Shown here piece after piece: positions 6,471-14,788 of a DNA stretch of 25,856 bases. The number at the start of each line of letters is the position of its first letter. The first letter of the stretch is position 1. The notes under the pieces were generated by a model. It searched no databases. It saw only the letters and a program-made list of their open reading frames with translations, and was not told the origin of the DNA. The translations under genes and the position numbers were made by a program. The DNA is taken from contig CALFZE010000115.1 in assembly GCA_937952285.1 (NCBI GenBank), positions 1 to 25,856 on the forward strand, given 5' to 3'. The stretch is from UBA2428 sp002343545 (GTDB lineage Bacteria > Bdellovibrionota > UBA2428).

Positions 6471-7370
6471 ATGAAACGCTTTTTCAATCTGATCGCCGCC
6501 TTGGTGGTGGCTTTCTCGGTGTTCTCGACCCCGGCGAACTCGGGGCTGGCGCAGGAGCTGCGCGAGCTCGCGGCGCTCGCCGAAGGCGAGGCGGGCGCGT
6601 TGCCGCCGCGCGAGCTGGCCGAAGCCCTGGGGCATGTGCGCGAGCTCAAGCGTTTGCTGGGCGATCGCCGCGGACCGGGCTCAGGCCCCGGTGAGCTGCC
6701 CCACGATAAATGCCGTTACGCCCACGCGCTGGCCGCGATGGTGGGCGCGGGCGCGGATCGCTCGGAATCGGAGCAGCTGCAGCGCATGATCTGCGCGAAT
6801 CCCGAGAATCCCGCGGGCATGATCTACTACCCCGGCGGCGGGATCGCGTTCGTGGCCGGCAACTACTCCGACGCCGGCAGCTGGAAGTACCCGAACGGCA
6901 AGTTCGCCTTCGTGGCGGGTAACTACTCCGACGCCGGCAGCTGGAAGTACCCCAATGGCAACTACGCCTTTGTCGCGGGGAATTACTCCGATGCCGGCAG
7001 CTGGAAGTACCCGAACGGTAAGTACGCCTTCGTGGCGGGTAATTACTCCGACGCCGGATCCTACAAGTACTCGAACGGCAAGTACGCCTTTGTCGCGGGC
7101 AACTACTCCGACGCGGGCTCCTTCAAGTACCCGAACGGCAAGTACGCCTTCGTGGCGGGCAACTTCTCCGACGCCGGTCGCTGGTACTACCCCAACGGCA
7201 ACGTCTTCAAGAACGACCCCAACTTTGACCTCGTCAAGCTGGTCGAGCTCGTGGAGGGCTACACGGGCAAGCGCTGCCGCTTTGGGGCGAGCGCGCTTCG
7301 CCGCTTTCCCGAGACCGTGCGCCAGATCTTGATCTGGTCGTGGATCGAAGAAGTCCTGCCGACGGAGTAG
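6471..7370 (+). CDS. Secreted tandem-repeat protein (MORN-like YPNG repeats)
   Basis: The 299-aa product starts with a Sec signal peptide (KRFFNLIAALVVAFSVFS, probable cleavage near residues 20-27). An alanine/glutamate-rich helical stretch follows (~28-80), then a region with Cys81 and Cys108. Residues 131-250 are six tandem 20-residue units with consensus NYSDAGSWKYPNGKYAFVAG, led by a half unit at 119-130. The YPNG-x5-G spacing recalls MORN-type repeats, a resemblance only. A unique tail (~250-299) closes the protein. The start is clear: GGAGG lies five bases before ATG 6471. A strong terminator follows, and a sigma-54-like site precedes it, so the gene looks monocistronic. Function is unknown; a surface or periplasmic role is inferred from the signal peptide. 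Confidence 0.75.
   Translation: MKRFFNLIAALVVAFSVFSTPANSGLAQELRELAALAEGEAGALPPRELAEALGHVRELKRLLGDRRGPGSGPGELPHDKCRYAHALAAMVGAGADRSESEQLQRMICANPENPAGMIYYPGGGIAFVAGNYSDAGSWKYPNGKFAFVAGNYSDAGSWKYPNGNYAFVAGNYSDAGSWKYPNGKYAFVAGNYSDAGSYKYSNGKYAFVAGNYSDAGSFKYPNGKYAFVAGNFSDAGRWYYPNGNVFKNDPNFDLVKLVELVEGYTGKRCRFGASALRRFPETVRQILIWSWIEEVLPTE
6861..7220 (+). repeat. Six tandem 60-bp units within the repeat protein gene
   Basis: Six consecutive 60-base units encode the 20-residue repeats. Units differ mostly at third codon positions (for example AAC/AAT, GGC/GGA, TAC/TTC), and the last is the most diverged in protein sequence. Synonymous drift with conserved residues suggests selection on the protein. Near-identity of adjacent units allows copy-number change by slippage or recombination. 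Confidence 0.9.
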
Positions 7371-7401
7371 GCGCCCTCGCTCCTTTCGTGCGTGAAGGGT
7401 C

Positions 7402-7453
7402 AAAGCGCCCCGAGCTCGCCGCTTTCGATGGCGGCGGCGGGGCGCTTTGTCTT
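7402..7453 (+). terminator. Rho-independent terminator after the repeat-protein gene
   Basis: AAAGCGCCCCG (7402-7412) and CGGGGCGCTTT (7438-7448) are perfect 11-base complements. An inner CGCCGC/GCGGCG stem extends the hairpin. The 3' arm ends in TTT and continues TGTCTTTG, a T-rich tail. It lies 31 bases after the stop codon at 7370 and upstream of the next gene's start. Confidence 0.8.
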
Positions 7454-7521
7454 TGTTCATCGCGTGGGGAGGCGCCCCAGGCTCGCGCGGGGCTGGAACG
7501 GGCTTTGCAAATTCTATCGCA

Positions 7522-9045
7522 ATGAGTTCCCCCTCCGAGCGCTTGCCCCTGCGGGACGTTTCGGTTTTGGCTTTGGTCAAAATCGCTGCGGCCGTGGCGT
7601 TGACCTATCTCGTGGTACGCACCTTCGACATCTTTTTGCTCGTCTTGCTGGGACTCCTGCTCGCGGTCAGCCTGGATCCGCTCGTGGCCCGGGTGCCGCT
7701 CGAGCGTCGCAAGGCCGTGGGCGTCGTGGCGCTGGCCTTCGTGGCGGCGGCCGCGCTCTTTGGGGTCTACTTTCTTCCGGCCGTTTACGCCCAGGCCATG
7801 AACCTGATCCAAGGCTTTCCGGATTTCCGGCAGAGCATCGTCGAGCAGATCCCGGGCAGCCGCGACTTTCGCCATACCGTGAGCCGGTTCCTGACGAACC
7901 CCCGCATTCCCGACGTGCAGGTGCTCATGGCCCATTCGTTGCGCGTGCTGAACCAGGTGCTCAAGGGGCTCGCGCAGTTTTTCCTGGTGGGCATCTTTGC
8001 GTTCTACCTGCTGCTCGACGGGCGTCGGGCCTTCAAGTGGGTCGCGGACTTCTTCTCGGCGCCGGTCAAGCTCAAGCTCCAGACCACGGCCACGGAGACC
8101 TCGAAGGTCATCCAGGCTTTCGCCCGGGGGCAGCTCTTCTTGTGCGTTTGCAGTTTTCTCGCTTCGTGGGCCATCCTCAAGGCGGCGGGCGTGCCGGGCG
8201 CGCTTTTGCTCGCGACGCTCGCGGGAGTCTTGGACATCATTCCGGTCGTGGGCTTCATCACGGCGCTCATCCCGGCCGTGCTCTTGGGCTTTACGGTGAG
8301 CTCGGGCACGGGGCTTTGGGTGCTGGGCGCTTACTTGGTCTACCACTTCTTCGAGGTCTACGTGACGGCGCCCCGCGTTTACGGGCGCAGCCTTAAGGTC
8401 TCCTCGCTCGTGATCTTGCTGGGGCTGCTCGTGGCGGGCAGCATCGGCGGCGTTCTTTGCGCGATCGTCGTGCTGCCGATGCTCGCGTCTTATCCCATCA
8501 TCGAGCGCATCTGGCTCGCCAAGTACCTGGGGCCGCGGGTCGTCTCGCAGCACGCCGAGGCGACCGAAACGATCCAGATCCCCGAACAGGTTCGCGTCTG
8601 GAGCGAAGGCATCGAGGCCGCGGGCCGCCCCGTCGTGTCGCCGATCGACGAGGCCTCGCGGCCCAAGATCCTCGTCGTCGAGGACGACCTCGATATCTCC
8701 GACATGCTGACGGAAATCCTGGGCAACGAAGGCTATCGCGTCTTGCGCGCCGACAACGGCAAGCGGGGCTTGGAGCTTCTCTTCGATCACCCCGACGTGG
8801 GGCTCGTTTTGCTCGACCGGATGATGCCCGTCATGGACGGTCCCGCCTTCCTGGCGGCGCTGCGCTCGAGCCCCGACTTTGCCCGGCTGCCCGTGATCTT
8901 TCTGACGGCGGCCGAAGACACCGAGACGATCGTGGGCGCCGCGGGTTACCTGCGCAAGCCCACGCGACTCGAAACGGTCATCGAGGTCATCCAAAAGCAC
9001 TTTCAGGATCGACGTTCCCCCGTCGGTCAGAGCGCGGTTTGCTAG
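7522..9045 (+). CDS. AI-2E-family permease fused to a response-regulator receiver domain
   Basis: The 507-aa product has two parts. Residues ~1-345 contain about seven to eight hydrophobic segments in the AI-2E transporter pattern (PF01594): two early helices, a polar periplasmic-type loop (~90-150), then paired helices including LAGVLDIIPVVGFITALIPA, where the IPVVG motif is typical. A linker of ~35 residues leads to a CheY-like receiver (~380-495): VVEDDLD acidic pocket, phospho-acceptor D432 in LLDRMMPVMDG, LTAAED and LRKP. All receiver key residues are present, so it should be phosphorylatable. Such a fusion would let a two-component kinase control transport, or use the permease as a membrane anchor. 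ATG 7522 was chosen because it precedes the first helix closely; its ribosome-binding site is weak, and TTG 7447 is the in-frame alternative. Confidence 0.8.
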   Translation: MSSPSERLPLRDVSVLALVKIAAAVALTYLVVRTFDIFLLVLLGLLLAVSLDPLVARVPLERRKAVGVVALAFVAAAALFGVYFLPAVYAQAMNLIQGFPDFRQSIVEQIPGSRDFRHTVSRFLTNPRIPDVQVLMAHSLRVLNQVLKGLAQFFLVGIFAFYLLLDGRRAFKWVADFFSAPVKLKLQTTATETSKVIQAFARGQLFLCVCSFLASWAILKAAGVPGALLLATLAGVLDIIPVVGFITALIPAVLLGFTVSSGTGLWVLGAYLVYHFFEVYVTAPRVYGRSLKVSSLVILLGLLVAGSIGGVLCAIVVLPMLASYPIIERIWLAKYLGPRVVSQHAEATETIQIPEQVRVWSEGIEAAGRPVVSPIDEASRPKILVVEDDLDISDMLTEILGNEGYRVLRADNGKRGLELLFDHPDVGLVLLDRMMPVMDGPAFLAALRSSPDFARLPVIFLTAAEDTETIVGAAGYLRKPTRLETVIEVIQKHFQDRRSPVGQSAVC

Positions 9046-9047
9046 CT

Positions 9048-9067
9048 CGGGCGGGTTTTTACGCCCG
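9048..9067. terminator. Hairpin between convergent genes
   Basis: CGGGCG (9048-9053) pairs with CGCCCG (9062-9067) around GTTTTTA-type loop sequence, and the flanks GCTC/GAGC could lengthen the stem. It overlaps the end of the minus-strand DUF4345-like gene and lies just after the AI-2E/receiver gene. The T run is in the loop, not after the stem, so termination is plausible but not certain. Confidence 0.4.
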
Positions 9068-9469
9068 TCGAGCGTAGAGCGCGTAGGCCACGAGGTTCAG
9101 GATCGCCCCCAAGCTGTCGATGGCCAAGAGCTGCGTGACCGCGGGGCCCGGCGAACCGAAGCGCGCGACCGCGAGGTAGCGAGCCAAGGCGATCCAGCCC
9201 AGAAAGCAGGTACCCGCCAGGACGCCGGTCTTGCGGCGATCCGCGCCGAGCAAGCAGTAAACGAGAAAGGCGGCGGCGCCCAGCTCGAGGCCGCCGTACA
9301 TCCCTTGGATGTCGATGATCGCTCCCGCGTCCCGGAGCGAGATCCCCACCGAGTCGGCCATCGCTTCGGGGCGCACGAGGTAGAGCGCGCCGAAGGCTCC
9401 GAAGGCGAGCGCGTCGAGCGCGAGGACGACCTTGGCGACGGGATCCGCGAAGCGACGGGTTGAAGTCAT
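9059..9469 (-). CDS. DUF4345-like four-helix membrane protein
   Basis: This 136-aa protein is strongly hydrophobic with four predicted membrane helices: VVLALDALAFGAFGALYLV, a GGLELGAAAFLVYCLL segment, TGVLAGTCFLGWIALARYL, and a C-terminal LLAIDSLGAILNLVAYALY. The spacing and the IQGMYGGLELG motif at the start of helix two fit the DUF4345 family, whose role is unknown. ATG 9469 was chosen over a TTG six codons upstream; neither has a strong Shine-Dalgarno. It is convergent with the AI-2E/receiver gene and divergent from the acetyltransferase gene, so it is probably transcribed alone. Confidence 0.6.
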   Translation of the reverse strand: MTSTRRFADPVAKVVLALDALAFGAFGALYLVRPEAMADSVGISLRDAGAIIDIQGMYGGLELGAAAFLVYCLLGADRRKTGVLAGTCFLGWIALARYLAVARFGSPGPAVTQLLAIDSLGAILNLVAYALYARRA

Positions 9470-9564
9470 GCTTTGATTGTAGGCCAAAATTCGCGAAGGG
9501 CTAGGGCTCCGCCGGGGCGGGACGGCGTCGCGCCCCCGGCTTTTTGGGGATAGGCTGGGACGCT

Positions 9565-10149
9565 ATGACGTCTTCGACCGTGCCCGGCTACGAAATCCGC
9601 CCCCTCACGCCCGAGGAGTTTCGCGTCCATTGGAAGAAGCACTCGGCCGCGATCTTCGACGACGCCCAGATCATCTTTCGCCCCTTCGATTGGGCGAGCG
9701 AAGAGGAACGCGTGAAGGCGCGCGAGCTCGACAAGCTCATGGGCACGCCGCTGAAGATCTACTTGGGCGCCTTCCGGGGCGAAGAGTTCGCGGGTTGGAG
9801 CTGGGGCTTTCAGGAGTCGGCCGGCACCTTTTACATGTGCAATTCGGCCGTGCTGCCGGAGCATCGACGTCAAGGTCTCTACACGGCCCTCCTGAACGAA
9901 ATGCTACGGCGCGCGCTCGGGGCCGGCTTCCAAAAAATTTACAGCCGTCACACCGCCACGAACAACGCCGTGATCATCCCCAAGCTCAAGGCCGGCTTTC
10001 ACCTGACGCACTTTGAGCTTTCCGACAACTTTGGGGTGCTCGTGCACCTGAGCTACTTTCCGAGCGCGCTTCGTCGCAAGATCCTGGAGTTCCGCGCCGG
10101 CGACCTGAGGCCCGACGCGGAGATGAAGAAGGCGTTGGGGCTGACGTGA
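9565..10149 (+). CDS. GNAT-family N-acetyltransferase
   Basis: The 194-aa protein carries the GNAT acetyl-CoA binding core: strand MCNSAVLPEHRRQGLYTALLNEML (~92-115), where HRRQGLYTAL matches the R/Q-x-x-G-x-G/A pyrophosphate loop with Tyr in the last position. The following helix and RHTATNNAVIIPKLKAGFHLT region (~130-152) matches the strand and Asn-containing helix typical of the fold's second half. The acceptor substrate cannot be read from the sequence. ATG 9565 is preferred to a TTG seven codons upstream. Its stop overlaps the start of the hydrolase gene by four bases (GTGA), showing translational coupling. Confidence 0.7.
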   Translation: MTSSTVPGYEIRPLTPEEFRVHWKKHSAAIFDDAQIIFRPFDWASEEERVKARELDKLMGTPLKIYLGAFRGEEFAGWSWGFQESAGTFYMCNSAVLPEHRRQGLYTALLNEMLRRALGAGFQKIYSRHTATNNAVIIPKLKAGFHLTHFELSDNFGVLVHLSYFPSALRRKILEFRAGDLRPDAEMKKALGLT

Positions 10150-10883
10150 CCGGGTCTCGTCCCCTTGGCTATTTTATCTTGCCGGGTAATCCGCCCGTGC
10201 GCGCGCTCTACGAAACTTGGGGGCGCGAGCTGCGAGAACGGGATCCGGGGCTGAGGTTCCGAGTCGCTCGTTACCCTCTCTTCAATCCGTCGATCGACAC
10301 AACGCCCGCGCAGTATTTTGAGGCGCTCTCGGAATCCCTCGCCGTGCAGCTGCAGGACTTTTATGCCGAATCGGAAGGAGGCGTCAGGATCGTTGCGCAC
10401 TCCTTCGGTGGCTACCTCGCGCTCAAACTTCTGGAGCGGAGTGTGGAGCGGGTCGAGGCTTGTTACTTGCTTCATCCTTTCTTGCGGCAACCGGGGGCCC
10501 GCGGGCGCGCGCTGCTGCGAACGGTCTACGCGCTCAACCACCTGCCTTCGATCGGAGACGGGCTCGTCGGGATTCGCCCTTTCGTGGGTCGCTTTCTCAA
10601 AGAAGCGCGGCAAATCACGCCCGAGGAGATTAGCGTCTTCTTGCAGATCGCCCATTACGAACATCTCGGCATCGTTCCGGACCGAAGCGAGCTCCGGGTT
10701 CCCCCCGAGCTCGGCGCCAAGCTTCGGGTTTATTCTCACCCTCGCGATACCTGGTGTCCGCCGGAATCCTTGCGAAGTTTGGGCCCCGGAGTGCGGCACG
10801 TTGTCGGGGCGGCGAGCCACAACTTCATTCTCCGGCGCCCCGAGCGGGACCTCGTGGCCGACTTTCTTCGCGCTCCGGCGTGA
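10146..10883 (+). CDS. LDAH-like alpha/beta hydrolase
   Basis: This 245-aa protein has an alpha/beta-hydrolase layout. ILPGNPPVRALYETW (11-25) resembles the PGNPG-x-x-FY signature of lipid-droplet-associated hydrolase (LDAH) relatives. The nucleophile is S86 in AHSFGGY, with likely acid D201 (HPRDTWCP) and H225 (ASHNFIL) completing the triad. The family is esterase or lipase-like, with poorly defined substrates in bacteria. It begins with GTG 10146, overlapping the acetyltransferase stop by four bases, so the two proteins are probably made together. No export signal is visible, pointing to the cytoplasm. Confidence 0.7.
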   Translation: MTGSRPLGYFILPGNPPVRALYETWGRELRERDPGLRFRVARYPLFNPSIDTTPAQYFEALSESLAVQLQDFYAESEGGVRIVAHSFGGYLALKLLERSVERVEACYLLHPFLRQPGARGRALLRTVYALNHLPSIGDGLVGIRPFVGRFLKEARQITPEEISVFLQIAHYEHLGIVPDRSELRVPPELGAKLRVYSHPRDTWCPPESLRSLGPGVRHVVGAASHNFILRRPERDLVADFLRAPA

Positions 10884-10901
10884 AGGGCTAAGATTACGCA
10901 A

Positions 10902-10917
10902 CCTTAAATCGTTAAGG
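10902..10917. other. Short perfect hairpin after the hydrolase gene
   Basis: CCTTAA (10902-10907) and TTAAGG (10912-10917) flank ATCG. It lies 18 bases after the hydrolase stop codon. The stem is short and no T run follows directly, so it is at best a weak terminator or a chance palindrome. Confidence 0.25.
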
Positions 10918-11030
10918 CTTCGATTCCTCTAAACAAAGGAAAATACGGGCTTTCTCCGCGCTGTCTGGAGCTGTTCCAGGCTTGGATTTGAGCCCGAGGG
11001 GGCGGCTTGGCTCATGGGCGTCAAAATCCT

Positions 11031-11038
11031 GCCGATAG
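11031..11038 (+). promoter_or_regulatory. Sigma-28-like -10 element before the chemosensory cluster
   Basis: GCCGATAG matches seven of eight bases of the FliA/sigma-28 -10 consensus (GCCGATAA) and sits just before the MCP-like gene, a common sigma-28 target class. The matching -35 position (TCATGGGC at 11012-11019) is a poor fit to TAAAGTTT. If the start codon is ATG 11046, the transcript would be nearly leaderless. Confidence 0.3.
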
Positions 11039-11045
11039 AGCCGGC

Positions 11046-12251
11046 ATGAGACGAGGTTTAAACCTGCTCGCTCGCCGTTGGGGTCGCTCGACCGAGGCTT
11101 CGCCGTCGAACGACGAAGCTCTTTCTTCCGTCGCGAGCGCGACGGCTCCCGCGCCCGGATCCGTTCCGCGCGAGCCCATGCTCGAGACGCTCGCCGTTTT
11201 GCGTCGCCAAGATCTTCTCGTGGCCCAGTTCGGTCAGCTCGAGAAGAGCCTGAAAGAGGTCATCGCCTACACCGAGCGCAGTGCGACGGATATCGGTCGC
11301 CACCTGGGCTCGATCCATGGGCTGAGTTCGGAACAGGTCAAGGACGCCGAATCCCTCTGCGAACAAATGAAGCCGGATAGCCAGGACGAGCTCGCGATGG
11401 GATTCGCCCTCCGGCAAAGCGGCCAGCTTTTGCGCGACGTCTTGGCGTTGCTCTCGCAGTTCGTCGAGTTCAATCGCGAGATGTCCGAGGTCATCCAACT
11501 CACGGCGACGTCGTCGGGCGAGATTTCCAAGAACACCCATGCCCTCAACGAGCTCGTCATGACGACGCGTTTGCTCTCGCTCAACGCGAGCATCGAAGCC
11601 GCGCGGGCCGGAGAGGCGGGGCGGAGTTTTGCCGTGGTCGCCTCCGAAGTCCAGAAGATGGCCGGGCGCGTGCGCGAGCTCGCCGACAATATCGGCGGCG
11701 TGAGCGATCGGCTCGCCAGCCAGACGGGCTCGGTCCAAAACAAGGTCAATCACCTTTCCAAGCAGGTACTGGGCAAACGCGACGAGCTCGACGGCGCGAT
11801 TCAAAAAGTCGTCGGCCTGCTCGAGAGTTCGGGCGCCCAGGTGCAGTCCATCGCGGAACGCAGCCGGGAGCGAACGCAGAAAGTCAACGAACACGTCAAC
11901 GAGGTCATCGGCGCTTTGCAGTTCCAGGATCTCACGCGGCAGGAGATCGAAAAGTCGATCGCCTACTTCGCCCGCGCGCTCCCCGGAGAAAATCCGGAAC
12001 GCTTGCGGTGCGTGGTCGAGGGATGGCTGCGCGGCATCGGCGTGCCCGATTCCGAGTTCCCGCCGGCGCTCTCGGCCGAACTCCACGCGAGCGGGCTCGG
12101 CAACGAAAAGCACAACTCGACGTTCGGCGAGGTCGTGCTGTTCCGTCGGCCCGATGCCGTGGCCGATGCGACGGAAGAGAAAAAATCGGAGAACCCACCG
12201 GACGGAGCCGCCTCGGGCGACGCCGCCGCCGGTGACGTCCTCTTGTTCTGA
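11046..12251 (+). CDS. Soluble methyl-accepting chemotaxis-like signalling protein
   Basis: This 401-aa protein has no signal peptide or membrane helix. Its core is a long coiled coil with the MCP hairpin tip at ~170-205: TTRLLSLNASIEAARAGEAG then FAVVASEVQKMAGR. The tip is the surface that binds CheA and CheW in known receptors. The second half contains LQFQDLTRQEIEKS (~285-298), which recurs in soluble MCP-like proteins. The N-terminal ~45 residues and C-terminal ~60 residues are low-complexity and probably disordered. No sensory domain is obvious, so it may report on a partner. ATG 11046 is preferred; a TTG 13 codons earlier is the alternative. It is followed after 33 bases by the CheA-like sensor kinase and then a CheY-like gene. 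Confidence 0.8.
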   Translation: MRRGLNLLARRWGRSTEASPSNDEALSSVASATAPAPGSVPREPMLETLAVLRRQDLLVAQFGQLEKSLKEVIAYTERSATDIGRHLGSIHGLSSEQVKDAESLCEQMKPDSQDELAMGFALRQSGQLLRDVLALLSQFVEFNREMSEVIQLTATSSGEISKNTHALNELVMTTRLLSLNASIEAARAGEAGRSFAVVASEVQKMAGRVRELADNIGGVSDRLASQTGSVQNKVNHLSKQVLGKRDELDGAIQKVVGLLESSGAQVQSIAERSRERTQKVNEHVNEVIGALQFQDLTRQEIEKSIAYFARALPGENPERLRCVVEGWLRGIGVPDSEFPPALSAELHASGLGNEKHNSTFGEVVLFRRPDAVADATEEKKSENPPDGAASGDAAAGDVLLF

Positions 12252-12284
12252 TTATTGAGCGTCTAAATGGAGGATCTCCGCAAC

Positions 12285-14771
12285 ATGAGTCAGTCAACAA
12301 CCATGAATCTACGCAAAAGGGTCTTGCTGGGGGTGGGCGCCACCCTCGTCGGCATGATCGGATTGCTGCTCGCCTTCTCGATGACGATCGTGAAGAACGG
12401 CTTCGAGGTCGTCGAAAATCGCGACGCCGTCCAGAACGTAGGCCGCGTCCGCGACGCCTACGCCATGCAGGTCGAAAACGTCGAGGTCAAGATCATCGAC
12501 TGGTCGATGTGGGATGACGCCTACAAGTACATGAAGGACGGCAACAAAGCGTTCGAGGATTCGTCGCTCGCGATCGGTGCTCTGCTCGGGATGAAGTTCG
12601 AGCTCTTCGTGTGGCGCCACAACGACGGTCGCATCCAATGGGGTCGGATCTTCGATCTGGAGAAGGGCGAGGCCAAGCCGCTCGCGCCCGAGATGGTGGC
12701 TTACTTCAACGCGAACGCCAAGCTTTTCGAGTATAAGGACGAAGAGGATCGTCGGAAGGGGTTATTGGATATTCCGGGCCTTGGGCCCAGCTTCATCGCG
12801 ATCCAACCGATCGTGACGAGCGAAGGCAAGGGACCCATCTTGGGGTCGCTCATCGCGGCCCGCGCCGTGAACGCCGCGATGATCGAGCGTCTCGGCAAGC
12901 TCACGCACCTCAAACTCGAGTCGCGCCTGCCCGCCGAGGCGGCCAAGGCGTACGCGCCGGCGGTAGCGGCCCTCAAGCAGGATTCGGATTCCTTCGTCGA
13001 GGTCGCGAGCAAGGACGAGATCACGGGTTACGCCCGCTTCACGGACCTGCTCGGGCAGCCCGTGAGCTTCGTCAAGCTCTCGACTCCGCGCGAGATCCAC
13101 GCGCAGGGACAGTCGACGATCTGGGCCTTCATCGCGGCGCTCGTCGTGGCGGGGCTCGGCTTCGGCGTCGTCATTACGCTCATGCTCGAGAAGAACGTGA
13201 TCTCGCGCGTGCTCGGCCTCTCGAGCGAAATCGAATCCATTCGCTCGAGCTCCGACGTGCGTGGCCGCGTGACCAGCACGGGGGGCGATGAGCTCACGAA
13301 ACTTTCCGACTCGATGAACGGCATGCTCGACTCGATCGAGCGCGGGCAGAACGAGATCTCGGCGCGCAACCGCGACATGCGGCTCATCTTGGACAACGCC
13401 GAGCAGGGCTTTATGAACGTGGATCTCTCGGGCCGGCTCGTGGGCGAGGCCTCGACGGCCATTCGCAACTGGCTCGGCACGCCCGAGGACGGTCAATCCC
13501 TTTGGGGTTACCTCTTCGCCACCGACCCCAAGGCCGCCAAGCTCTTCGAGATGGGCTGGGCTCAGCTCGTCGAGGATATCTTCCCCTTCGAGGTGTCCGC
13601 CGATCAGCTTCCGCGCCGCTTCGTGCGCGACCAGTCCATTTTTGAGGTCGTCCTTCGCCCGGTGACGGGCGAAAACGGCGCCCTCTTCCGGGTCCTCGCG
13701 GTCGTCTCGGACATCACCGCTCAGGTGCAGGCCGAGATCAAGGAGCGCCAGCAGAAGGAACTCGTGCGCGTGTTCCAGATGATGTCGGTCGACAAGGCCG
13801 CCTTGCTCGAGTTCTTCGACGACAGCGCCAAGTCGGTGTCGACCTTGGTCGCCTCGCCGGCGATGGCGAAGGATCTGCAGTTCCGCATGGTGCACACGCT
13901 CAAAGGCAACGCGGCCCAGTACGGACTCGAAAGCTTCGCGAAAGTTTGCCATGAGCTCGAGTCCAAGCTCGTAGACCTGGGCGATTCGCTCGTGCCGACG
14001 GATCTTGTCGCGCTTCGTACGGCTTGGGCCGACTCGGAAGAGCGTTTCGCGAAACTCATCGGCCGGGGCCAGCGGGATCAGAGCATAGCGCTGCCCGTGC
14101 AAGAGCACGCCGCGCTCATCGCGGAGCTTGCTTCGATTCCCGGTGCGCGTCACGTCGCGACGAGGGTCGAGTCCTATGCGCTCGAGCCGGTGGCGAATCG
14201 TCTCGAGCGTCTGTCCGAGATGGCGAGTTCGTTGGCCGAGCGTCTCGGCAAAGGTTCAATCCAGGTGGGGATTGAACACGGCGGACTTCGCGTCGATCCG
14301 AAGCCATTCGCCGAGTATTGGTCGGCGATGGTGCACGTCGTTCGCAACGCGGTAGACCACGGGCTCGAGAGCCCGGACGAGTCGACGGGTAAGGCTCCCC
14401 GTTTGGACTTGCGCGCCTTTCGAGACGAAACGGGACGCTTCTGCGTCGAGGTCCGCGATCACGGCCGCGGCGTGAACTGGGAGGCCGTGCGTGAGAAGGC
14501 CGCGGCCCGCGGTCTCGCCGCCGGAAGCCAGGAAGATCTCGTAGAGGCGCTCTTCGCCGATGGTCTTTCCACGAAAGACGCGATAACCGAGGTTTCGGGG
14601 CGCGGCGTGGGCATGGCGGCCGTCCGCTCGACCGTCGAGAGTCTGGGCGGGCGCATCGAAGTTCGATCGAAGTCGGGCGAAGGCACGAGCTTCCGCTTCC
14701 TCTTCCCCGCGACCGTTGGCCGGATTTACGAACCCGGGGCCGAACGCCGTGAGCTGCGTCGGGCCGCTTAA
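12285..14771 (+). CDS. Membrane CheA-like sensor kinase: CHASE4-HAMP-PAS-HPt-HATPase
   Basis: This 828-aa kinase begins with a membrane helix (~14-33), then a periplasmic region of ~240 residues whose start (VEVKIIDWSMWDDAYKY) is typical of CHASE4 sensors. A second helix (~279-302), HAMP (~302-355) and a PAS-like domain (~365-480) follow. Next comes an HPt domain with H537 in MVHTLKGNAAQYG, then a linker without a clear HisKA or CheA P3 domain. The C-terminal ATPase is CheA-like: N box HVVRNAVDHGLE (~683-694), G1 DHGRG, G2 GRGVGMAAV and G3 GEGTSF. The CheW-like P5 domain is absent. It should autophosphorylate on H537 and pass phosphate to a receiver, most simply the CheY-like protein encoded 17 bases downstream. 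ATG 12285 has GGAGG 11 bases upstream; ATG 12267 lacks a ribosome-binding site. Confidence 0.8.
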   Translation: MSQSTTMNLRKRVLLGVGATLVGMIGLLLAFSMTIVKNGFEVVENRDAVQNVGRVRDAYAMQVENVEVKIIDWSMWDDAYKYMKDGNKAFEDSSLAIGALLGMKFELFVWRHNDGRIQWGRIFDLEKGEAKPLAPEMVAYFNANAKLFEYKDEEDRRKGLLDIPGLGPSFIAIQPIVTSEGKGPILGSLIAARAVNAAMIERLGKLTHLKLESRLPAEAAKAYAPAVAALKQDSDSFVEVASKDEITGYARFTDLLGQPVSFVKLSTPREIHAQGQSTIWAFIAALVVAGLGFGVVITLMLEKNVISRVLGLSSEIESIRSSSDVRGRVTSTGGDELTKLSDSMNGMLDSIERGQNEISARNRDMRLILDNAEQGFMNVDLSGRLVGEASTAIRNWLGTPEDGQSLWGYLFATDPKAAKLFEMGWAQLVEDIFPFEVSADQLPRRFVRDQSIFEVVLRPVTGENGALFRVLAVVSDITAQVQAEIKERQQKELVRVFQMMSVDKAALLEFFDDSAKSVSTLVASPAMAKDLQFRMVHTLKGNAAQYGLESFAKVCHELESKLVDLGDSLVPTDLVALRTAWADSEERFAKLIGRGQRDQSIALPVQEHAALIAELASIPGARHVATRVESYALEPVANRLERLSEMASSLAERLGKGSIQVGIEHGGLRVDPKPFAEYWSAMVHVVRNAVDHGLESPDESTGKAPRLDLRAFRDETGRFCVEVRDHGRGVNWEAVREKAAARGLAAGSQEDLVEALFADGLSTKDAITEVSGRGVGMAAVRSTVESLGGRIEVRSKSGEGTSFRFLFPATVGRIYEPGAERRELRRAA

Positions 14772-14788
14772 ACGAAGGAGAAAGTGCG

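Noticed and set aside
6861..7220. CRISPR-like regularly spaced repeats
   Set aside because: The 60-base units are contiguous with no unique spacers and keep one reading frame; they are protein-coding repeats.
7234..9000. Open frame of 588 codons on the minus strand opposite the AI-2E/receiver gene
   Set aside because: The translation is low-complexity (Arg/Asp/Gln/His-rich) with no motif, whereas the plus strand encodes recognisable transporter and receiver domains.
12762..14153. Open frame of 463 codons antisense to the sensor kinase
   Set aside because: It has no recognisable domain and a composition typical of reverse-strand reading; the kinase on the plus strand is unambiguous.
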